Of a stretch of 64,000 nucleotides of DNA, positions 27,257 through 34,842 are shown piece after piece. The first letter of the stretch is position 1. The number at the start of each line of letters is the position of its first letter. Origin of the DNA: Candidatus Hydrogenedentota bacterium. Lineage in GTDB: Bacteria; Hydrogenedentota; Hydrogenedentia; Hydrogenedentales; JAEUWI01. The notes beneath the pieces are model-generated. The model searched no databases. It had not been told where the DNA came from and was given only the letters and a program-made list of their open reading frames with translations. A program made the translations under genes and the position numbers. The stretch covers positions 189,670-253,669 of the forward strand of contig JACPGE010000056.1 of the NCBI GenBank assembly GCA_016182605.1, written 5' to 3'.

Positions 27257-28513
27257 GTGGCGAAGAAGAACTCTCTGAAACTGTTCCTGCTCGTTGCTAT
27301 CGGACTGGTCGCTCTTTTAGCCGCTGGACGCGGTGCGCAATATTTCTCGGGCAATTTGGACACCCGATCCAAGCCCGCGGTTTCAGCCCCATCCCCAAAC
27401 GCAGCGCGCAAAGCCGCGGACAAGCCTGCCTCACAGCGCCCGCCGGCTCCCGGCCCCTCGAAGACTTCCGCAGCCGATCTGCTTGCACTCCGTGTGGAGA
27501 AGAAGATCATCAACGTCCATGAGCACATGCAGGATATCGAAAACGTGCCGATGATGGTGGCGTCCATGGACACCATGGGGATCGCGGAAACGGTGCTTGT
27601 CGGTTCCTCCTGGTTCACCATCACGTTGAACGAAAAAGCCGGCTTTACCCGCTATGACGAAAACAACGACGAGCTGCTCAAGATTGTCGAAGCCTATCCC
27701 GGCCGCTTCGAAGCCTGGCCCACGCTGAGCCCCACGGACCCGGAGAAATTGGACAAACTCAAAGCGCTGGTCAGCCGGGGCGCCACGGGCCTGAAACTTT
27801 ATATTGGACATGGCTACACGCGGCGTGACGATGGGCACTATATGTTTCACACGCTGGCCATCGACGATCCCCAGATGTATCCGATCTATCAATACTGTCA
27901 GGAAAACTACATACCGATCTGCCTGCACGTGAATCCCTTTCAACCGGGATTCGCCCAGGAAATGGTGACCATGCTTTCCGATTTTCCGGATCTGAAGCTC
28001 ATCGCCCCCCATTTCGTGATGTCGTCCATCAAGGATTCCCGCATGCGCGAGTTTATGGACACCTTCCCGAATCTGTATACGGATATCAGCTTTGGGCACG
28101 ACGATTTCCTCAAGCCCGGGCTGATACGCATTTCCAAGAGTCCGAAAAAATTCCGGCAGATTTTTGCCGACTATGAAGACCGGATTATGTGGGGCAGCGA
28201 TCTGGTGCTTACCCACATCGATCAGAAAGACGAGGCCTGGCTCAACGAGCGGATACAGGCGTACTACAATATGCTCAGTGCCGAGACCTACACCGCCTCG
28301 TTCATCCCCAACGAGACGCTGAGGGGGCTCTCGTTGCCGAAAGAGACCCTGGAAAAGGTCCTTTACAGGAACTATCAGGATTTCATCGCCGCACGGCCGA
28401 AGGGCACGAAAATCACGCGGGAGATCATCTGGGAGAACATGGGTGTAGAGAAGCTCGACCGTACCCAAGGCCAAATGTTTCCGCCGCCGCCCAAGAAGAA
28501 AAAGACGGAGTAA
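27257..28513 (+). CDS. membrane-anchored amidohydrolase-2 family protein, copy 2
   Basis: A 418-residue paralogue of the preceding protein. The N-terminus has a hydrophobic segment (FLLVAIGLVALLAAG) and then a Pro/Ala-rich linker of about 40 residues, so it is probably a membrane-tethered or cleaved exported form. The catalytic residues are kept: NVHEHMQ, GLKLYIGHGY, CLHVNP, APHFVM, and a late Asp in MWGSDLVL where copy 1 has GTDF. The GTG start at 27257 has AGGAG 11 nt upstream; the open frame extends further back but that part overlaps copy 1 and lacks support. The C-terminus is Lys/Pro-rich. Confidence 0.82.
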   Translation: MAKKNSLKLFLLVAIGLVALLAAGRGAQYFSGNLDTRSKPAVSAPSPNAARKAADKPASQRPPAPGPSKTSAADLLALRVEKKIINVHEHMQDIENVPMMVASMDTMGIAETVLVGSSWFTITLNEKAGFTRYDENNDELLKIVEAYPGRFEAWPTLSPTDPEKLDKLKALVSRGATGLKLYIGHGYTRRDDGHYMFHTLAIDDPQMYPIYQYCQENYIPICLHVNPFQPGFAQEMVTMLSDFPDLKLIAPHFVMSSIKDSRMREFMDTFPNLYTDISFGHDDFLKPGLIRISKSPKKFRQIFADYEDRIMWGSDLVLTHIDQKDEAWLNERIQAYYNMLSAETYTASFIPNETLRGLSLPKETLEKVLYRNYQDFIAARPKGTKITREIIWENMGVEKLDRTQGQMFPPPPKKKKTE

Positions 28514-28515
28514 TC

Positions 28516-29724
28516 TCAGGCGAAACGCGCGCGCAATACCGCGACGAGGGCCTGGAGCCGGTGGGCGTAGGTGTGCTCGCCAAGAATCCTCGTTCTTGCC
28601 CGTCCGGCGATTTCCCGGCGCAACAGGGGTTCCCGAAGATAGTATTGAAGCATCGCTGCGGCGCTTGCGGTATCGTCGTAGCAGGCCACTTCCCGATCGA
28701 CGTCGAAAAGTTCGTCGAGATCGCCCTGCCGATCGGTCAGCAAGAACCCCCCCGCGGCCGGACAGTCGAAGTTCCGCTGGTTCAACGCGGTGGGCATCTG
28801 AATGCTGGTGATGTTCAGATTCACGGCGCAGTTCTGGTAGAGGTCTGGAAGTTCTTCCTCATAGTTGACCGGCAGCCCGGTGGGTAGGCCATAGGCCGCC
28901 CAATCGGCATCGCCGCGGAGGAGCAAGGGGCCCGATGCAGCAAGCGCGCGCACGAAATCTTCCCGCAATCGCCGGGTACCCTCGATGAAGGCGATGAGTT
29001 CGACATGACGTGACACCTCTGCGTCCAACACCGTTGCCTCGTCCAATCCCAGGAGCACCGCGGGACCTCCGGCAAAATTCGCGCGCGTAATGCGGCCTGC
29101 GTCGAAGGCCGCCTCCAGGGCCACCTTCCATTCGGGATAACCCTCGAACCACTGCCACTCGCGGCCGGCATAACCGATCATGGAACTGCCCACGAAGGTG
29201 GGTGGTGCGGACGGGGAATCAAGCGGGGGACGATTAAAGACGGTGCCATCCACGGCGAGAGGGATAAAGTGAGCCTCGCAAAACCCGCACGCTTCGAGGT
29301 AGGGGAGGTAGGCGCGTTCCCACGAAAATGCCACGGAGTAGGGGCCGCCGTAGCGTGTGCGGCCCATCAATATCGTGCGCGGGTCGTCCACGAACCAGGT
29401 GGCATAGGGGATGGCCAGATCGTTGAAGAGCCCCGCGAAGAGCCCGGCAGCGTCCATGCCGCTGAGATTCACCGAGAGGATCATGTCCGGGCGGAAATGG
29501 GCGATCTTCTCCAGGAGTTGCTGAATCAGTTCCCGGGGCATGGCGCCCTCCAGGAGGACGCGGCTCTCTTCAAAGTCCCAGCCGAGCGTGCGAGCCGCAT
29601 TCATGCATGCGCCATCGATCCAGTAGTTGCTTCGCAGGAAAAGGATACGCGGGGTGGCGCCGGCGAATTTGCGGTAACTCATCAGGCTCTGGAGCCGCGG
29701 GGAAACTGTAAGGCGATCGGTCAT
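28516..29724 (-). CDS. CgeB-like glycosyltransferase, paralogue 2
   Basis: A 402-residue paralogue of the product at 23571 (same length). It shows DMILSVNLSGMDAAGLF, IPYATWFVDDPRTIL, SWERAYLPYLEACGF and CPAAGGFLLTDRQGDLDELF. The ATG at 29724 lacks a Shine-Dalgarno; an extended -10 (TGC-TATGCT) ends 6 nt before it. The longer open frame upstream (to 29778) would include the promoter and is not supported. The gene is convergent with the amidohydrolase (2 nt between stops) and divergent from the broken membrane-protein gene. Confidence 0.8.
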   Translation of the reverse strand: MTDRLTVSPRLQSLMSYRKFAGATPRILFLRSNYWIDGACMNAARTLGWDFEESRVLLEGAMPRELIQQLLEKIAHFRPDMILSVNLSGMDAAGLFAGLFNDLAIPYATWFVDDPRTILMGRTRYGGPYSVAFSWERAYLPYLEACGFCEAHFIPLAVDGTVFNRPPLDSPSAPPTFVGSSMIGYAGREWQWFEGYPEWKVALEAAFDAGRITRANFAGGPAVLLGLDEATVLDAEVSRHVELIAFIEGTRRLREDFVRALAASGPLLLRGDADWAAYGLPTGLPVNYEEELPDLYQNCAVNLNITSIQMPTALNQRNFDCPAAGGFLLTDRQGDLDELFDVDREVACYDDTASAAAMLQYYLREPLLRREIAGRARTRILGEHTYAHRLQALVAVLRARFA

Positions 29725-29730
29725 GGCGCA

Positions 29731-29761
29731 AGCATAGCACCAGAGGGGAAGGGCTTGGCAA
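29731..29761 (-). promoter_or_regulatory. extended -10 promoter placed for a leaderless transcript
   Basis: On the minus strand: TGC, then TATGCT (29736-29731), 6 nt, then the ATG at 29724. A possible -35, TTGCCA, lies at 29761-29756 (19-nt spacer). Confidence 0.5.
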
Positions 29762-29772
29762 AGTGCCTGATC

Positions 29773-29801
29773 TTGCATGGGGCGGAATCATAGCCCATAA
29801 T
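29773..29801 (+). promoter_or_regulatory. probable promoter of the broken membrane-protein gene
   Basis: TTGCAT (29773-29778), 17-nt spacer, CATAAT (29796-29801). It is divergent from the promoter of the CgeB-like gene. Confidence 0.45.
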
Positions 29802-29847
29802 CGGACATTCGGATTGGGGTTGCTTGGAGAAATCGCAGGTGGGGCAC

Positions 29848-32464
29848 ATGGGCATCCGGCAATACTGGGCGCTGAGAGAGAAGACTGCCGTCAAGGCCGG
29901 AATCATCCTGGGAATCGCGGCGCTTGTGTTTGTGTTGGGTTACGCCGTGTCCTTGGGTTATCTGAATGCCATCACGGGCAAGAACTACTATCTCAAGCAT
30001 TAGTATGCCCCTGCCGTGATGGTGGCGTTGGGGCAGGGCCTGAGCAACGTGGACTTGGCGACTGCGCCTGCCGTGAATGACTTCTTGCGTTTGCAGAAGG
30101 AATCGCTTCAACCGGACGAGCCGCTCGCGAATGCCAAACGCATTCCTCTTTCGACTTTCCATGAGCTGCATCGCGCCACCCTCTACAGCATGGGCTGGAC
30201 GTGGCGCCTCTTCGGCATACGCTGGGAATCCATCTACTATCTTCAGGTCCTGTTCTATGCCCTGAGTATGGCCGGTTTCTTTTTCTTTTTCATGCAGTTT
30301 TTTCCGGTGGGACTGAGTTTCCCGCTCACGCTGCTTCTCCTCTATTCTCCGTTGCAGCTCTATGCCGCCGCGGATTTCCGGGACTTCAGCAAGGCTCCGT
30401 TTGTGGCGGCATCCCTGGCCCTGGTGGCCTTTCTGCTGGTGCGCAGGCGGCAGCGCCCGCACACGATCGCCGCCGTCGCGGGGCTGGTGGCTGTCCTGGG
30501 TGCAGGGCTTCAGTTCCGTCCCGACCTGGTCATTCTCTTGCCGCTCTATGCGGTGCTCATTCTCTTTTTCTATCCTGTTCCCTTTCGCGAACTGTATGGA
30601 GCGCGGCTTGGCATCGCCGCTCTCATCCTGTGCCTGGCGCCGATCAGTCCGAGCCGGCCCACGGGAGGGACCAACAGCTTTCACGTTATCCTGCAAGGTC
30701 TGGCGTCACCCTTCAATGCGGATCTTGCGCTGGGCGGCGCCGCGTATCAGTTGCTCGACGAGTACAGCGACGAGCGCACCCACACCTGGGTCAGCGCGTA
30801 TGCCCAATACGGACTGGGCTGGGAATCGGGCCCCGAATACAGTTCGCCGGAATACGATCGTGCAGGGCGAAGCCTGCTCCTGAACATCTATCGAATCATG
30901 CCTGCGGACGCGCTTGCGCGTGGCGTGGCGGCGGCCATGGATATGCAGCAGCTTGCGCCGTTCGTGGTGAATCGGGAAACGGGGCCGCATTTCGCGCAGG
31001 GCCCTGCCATTGGCCACTTATTGGAATGGCGCTGGCGCTATCTTGGATGGTTCTATGGACGAGGGGTCTACTTCGCGATTGCGGCCCTGCTCGTGCTCCT
31101 CGCGATCGATATTCGCTGGGCGCTTGCGGCGCTGTTGACCCTGATCTATCTGGGCGCCTACCAGAATCTTCAGTTCAATCTCCGCCATTTCTTCGTTATC
31201 GAATGGATGCCCTGGTGGTGTCTGGGCATTACGCTTTACGTACCCTTCCGCACCGCGATGACTTTCCGACGAGGGAGCGCAAATGAAACACCCACAGTGG
31301 ATACCCCATCCAGGTGGATGCGCCTCGGGGTTCCAATGGGCGTCCTCGCGGGGATCGTGATGCTGTGTGGCGCGGTTTGGGGAGTGGCGATTCTGCTTCA
31401 GCATCGCTCGGTCTCGGCCTTGCTGACCCGCTACGCACATGCGGATCGGGTTGACCTCAACGCTACGGCCACGGCGACGGAGAAGGGCGTGCCGATCGCT
31501 CCGGTGGGCTTTATGGATCCGGCCCAGGCCACTGAAAAGGAGAAGCGATTCCGCACGCAGACGGGCATGGTAGCGCTGGAAATGAAGACCAACGACGTGA
31601 CGTACGATATCTATGTGCGCTACGACGCGCCCAGTCTGGCGAATCGCTTCGACAAACGGATCGCCATACCGCCCAGAGCCTATGAGGACGCGGCGTTCTA
31701 CACGGTTTATGTTCCGCTCTACAACACCACGGACAACTATTTTGGCCAGGGCTCGCGCAAGTTTGCCGGCGTCGAGGTGCAGGGGGCTGAGGCCACCATG
31801 ATGCAGCATTGTTGCGCAGTTACTTCCCTGGATGGGCTCGCCCCGCTCATGACCGTACGGCTGCCGGAGAACGATCCGGGGCGCGCGCAACTGCGGCTCA
31901 CACCGCAGCGGGATCGCATCGCTCCATTGCGCGCACTGGAGGCTTACCGGGACAACCTGCTGATCAATGGAGATTTTGAGGCGTGGGAAGGGAGTGCGCC
32001 TGCGGGCAAGCATTGGGTGCTGCCGCAACTCGCGGGCATTGAACCGGCTCACGGCATCGCCGCGCATGGCTCCCGGTCGCTGCTGCAACACTGGACCCAA
32101 TCGGATGCGGCGGGTCCGCCCACGAGCCGGCTGGGCCTCTACAGTGCGCCGCCTCGATACCGGGAAGACCTACGAATTGCACGTGGCGGCATTGAATCCC
32201 GGTCCCGGCAGCGCCACAATATCCCTCTGGCAGGCGCTCCAGTCTCCCGATGGGAAATGGGATCTCCGGCTGCTGATCCAGGACGGACTCGTGGCGCACC
32301 CCGGAGCGTCCTGGCAAGAATTAAATCTAAAATTTGCACTCTATCCCACCACAACACCGCCCCTGCTCTTTGTGGGCACGGGCATGGACTCCACCGCTTG
32401 GCCGGCGACAACCTATTGGGATGCCTGGCGCCTGGCTGCGTACGAGGAAAGTTATGATCTATAA
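29848..32464 (+). pseudogene. large membrane protein with C-terminal carbohydrate-binding-like region, broken by an amber codon and a frameshift
   Basis: The frame opens at ATG 29848 (MGIRQYWALREK, then a transmembrane helix), meets TAG at 30001, and continues open in the same frame with YAPAVMVALGQG, further helices to about 31260 and a soluble C-terminal half. Near 32140-32158 the coding frame shifts by one base: frame 1 up to RLGLYSA, frame 2 from LDTGKTYELHVAA to the stop at 32464. The end contains LLINGDFEAWEGSA and beta-sandwich-like sequence, as in carbohydrate-binding modules. Repairing both lesions would give about 870 residues. Internal starts after the TAG (GTG or ATG near 30016) could still make a shorter product. 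The true end overlaps the next gene by 11 nt, as in an intact operon, so sequencing error is possible. Confidence 0.75.
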
Positions 32465-34619
32465 ACGTCTTCTCGCTCTTGCCCTGATTGCTTCGGCGCC
32501 CATCCCATCCTCATTCGCCCAATCGACTGCCTGGAGCGCGTTCCAGGTCGCGGCTCCCTTCGCGCCGGAATACCATGTTGCCTCCGACATGGCCATCGTT
32601 TACGGCGTGACGGAGAGCTTCGAGAGCCGTGTGGCCGCCTGGAAGGAACAGGGCTACCGCCTGGGCTTCATGACCGGCATTGCCTGGGGCAACTACGACG
32701 CCTATTACGGGCTCGGGGATTCGCTCAAACGGGCCGAAATTCAGACCGACAGCTTCGGCAAGCTTTTCATGCATGGCGACAGCGACAGTGTGGGCTACAA
32801 CGTGCCCACGCCGGCCTATGTGGAATTCATCAAGGATTACATCCGACCGGCAATTCGTCCGGAGATTGAGGCCATCTTTCTTGAAGAGCCCGAGTTCTGG
32901 GCGCGCACGGGCTGGAGCGAGGCCTTCAAAGAGGCGTGGCAAGAAGCGTATGGTGTGCCGTGGCAGCCTCCAAACGCCAAGGCGGAGTATCAATACAAGG
33001 CGAGTTTGCTCAAGTACAAACTCTATCAAAACGCCCTGCGCGAGGTCTTCGGGTTTGCGAAGGCAGAAGCCGCCCGGCAAGGACACACGGTCCAGTGTTA
33101 TGTTCCCACGCACAGCCTGTTGAACTATGCCCATTGGCGCATTGTGAGTCCGGAATCGCTCTTGCTCTCCATGCCCGAAGTGGACGGCATCATTGCCCAG
33201 GTCTGGACCGGCACCGCGCGAACGCCCAATTTCTACAAGGGTCTTCGGAAGGAGCGCACGTTTGAAACCGCATTCCTCGAATACGGGCAGATGGCGGGCA
33301 TGGTGACGCCGTGGGGGAAGGAATTGTGGTACCTCACCGATCCCGTGGAAGACAACCCCAACCATACCTGGGACGACTACAGGCTGAACTACGAAGCCAC
33401 GCTTGCAGCTTCGCTTCTCTGGCCTGAAGTATCCCGCTTCGAAGTCATGCCGTGGCCCGACCGCATCTTCCGTGGCACCTACCCCGCGAAGGAAGGCGCC
33501 GATGCCGCAGATGCGCGGGAAGGCATACCCAAGGCCTATGCCGCGGAACTGTTGACCCTCTTCAATGCCTTGAACAGCATGGAACAGCAGCCGATCCGGT
33601 GGGACACGGGCACGCCGGGCATCGGCATTGCCGTATCCGATTCCCTCATGTTTCAACGGGCGGATCCCTATTCCAGCGATAACGACATGGGACACATCTA
33701 CGCGCTGGCGCTGCCGCTACTGAAGGCGGGGATTCCGGTGCGCTTTGTGCAACTGGAGGCTGCGGCAGTACACGGCGTGCCCGCAGACATCCGCACGCTG
33801 CTCCTGAGTTACGAAGGTCAGAAACCGCGCGATCCCCGGATGAACGAAGCCGTTGTGAAGTGGGTGCGCGCCGGTGGATGCCTGCTCTACGTGGGGGACG
33901 ATTCCGATCCCTATCATCGTGTGCCAGAATGGTGGAACGAAGAGGGCGCGGTGGATACGACGGCTTTCGATCATCTCGCGGCGGCACTGGAATTGCCGCG
34001 CACCGCCTACAATGAACCTGTGTCTGCCGGTTCGGGCTACGTGCGCGTGTTTGAAGAGAAGCCCCAGAAGCTGCAACGCTACGCCCTGAGCGCGGAGAAG
34101 ATTCTCGGGATGGTGCGCGATCTTCATGGGAAAGCCCATTCTGACTGGAAGGTGCAGTCTCATCTGCTCCTGGAGCGGGGGCCCTGGACCATTGCGGCCG
34201 TATTGGATGAAGCGGAGAGCGCCGAAGCACTCCAGATTGCCGGCCCGGCACTCAATCTGTTCAATCCTGCTTTGACCGTGCAAGATGCGATTGCAGTGAA
34301 ACCCGGTGAACGCGTATTGCTGGCCGATCTCGGCCGGGCACGCACGGCGTGGGGGAGGGAGCACGTGCTGGCGGCGTCGGCCCGGGTCCTCTCCACGGCG
34401 CACGAGAACAACACGCTGACCGTGCGCACGCTGGGCCCCACGGGCACGCCCTGCAAGATGCTGCTCCAACTGGCGGCGCCCCCGGCATCGGTGCAGTTGT
34501 CGCCACCGCTGCCCTTTGAGCACACCTGGGACGCCGCGCACGGCATTCTAACGGTCACCTTCGAGAATCAGGCCCGTACTGTGGATACTTCGCTTTCCCT
34601 GGGCGCTGCCGCGAACTAA
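32454..34619 (+). CDS. secreted glycoside-hydrolase-like protein
   Basis: A 721-residue exported protein. The signal peptide is MIYKRLLALALIASAPIPSS with FAQS following. The first 380 residues look like a TIM barrel (RLGFMTGIAWGNYDAYYG, AIFLEEPEFWARTGWSEAFK with an E-E-P strand end, VDGIIAQVWTGTAR). Residues about 380-530 look like a Rossmann/GATase-like domain (DIRTLLLSYEGQKPRD, WVRAGGCLLYVGDD), as in the trimerisation domain of beta-galactosidases. The C-terminus is beta-rich. This order resembles GH42-like enzymes, but I cannot name the family or catalytic residues. The ATG at 32454 overlaps the preceding gene's intended end, so it belongs to that operon. Confidence 0.65.
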   Translation: MIYKRLLALALIASAPIPSSFAQSTAWSAFQVAAPFAPEYHVASDMAIVYGVTESFESRVAAWKEQGYRLGFMTGIAWGNYDAYYGLGDSLKRAEIQTDSFGKLFMHGDSDSVGYNVPTPAYVEFIKDYIRPAIRPEIEAIFLEEPEFWARTGWSEAFKEAWQEAYGVPWQPPNAKAEYQYKASLLKYKLYQNALREVFGFAKAEAARQGHTVQCYVPTHSLLNYAHWRIVSPESLLLSMPEVDGIIAQVWTGTARTPNFYKGLRKERTFETAFLEYGQMAGMVTPWGKELWYLTDPVEDNPNHTWDDYRLNYEATLAASLLWPEVSRFEVMPWPDRIFRGTYPAKEGADAADAREGIPKAYAAELLTLFNALNSMEQQPIRWDTGTPGIGIAVSDSLMFQRADPYSSDNDMGHIYALALPLLKAGIPVRFVQLEAAAVHGVPADIRTLLLSYEGQKPRDPRMNEAVVKWVRAGGCLLYVGDDSDPYHRVPEWWNEEGAVDTTAFDHLAAALELPRTAYNEPVSAGSGYVRVFEEKPQKLQRYALSAEKILGMVRDLHGKAHSDWKVQSHLLLERGPWTIAAVLDEAESAEALQIAGPALNLFNPALTVQDAIAVKPGERVLLADLGRARTAWGREHVLAASARVLSTAHENNTLTVRTLGPTGTPCKMLLQLAAPPASVQLSPPLPFEHTWDAAHGILTVTFENQARTVDTSLSLGAAAN

Positions 34620-34658
34620 GCGGGTATCTTCCTTATGCTTTCGCACAGCCTTTTTTTA

Positions 34659-34687
34659 TTGCTTGCGGCGGGGACTCCCTGTATGCT
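34659..34687 (+). promoter_or_regulatory. sigma-70-type promoter for tex
   Basis: TTGCTT (34659-34664), 17-nt spacer, TATGCT (34682-34687). Confidence 0.5.
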
Positions 34688-34842
34688 TTCTGGATGGAAG
34701 GGAGCGCTTCCAGCTTTGTTTAGCGGCTTGGGATTTGATAGACTTCCGGGCTGATTGGAGCCAAAGGGGTCAATCGGGCCAGGGTGCTGTGCCAATTGAG
34801 ACGCTCCCGAATATTTTCCTGCATTTCTTTTTGGAGTCGACG

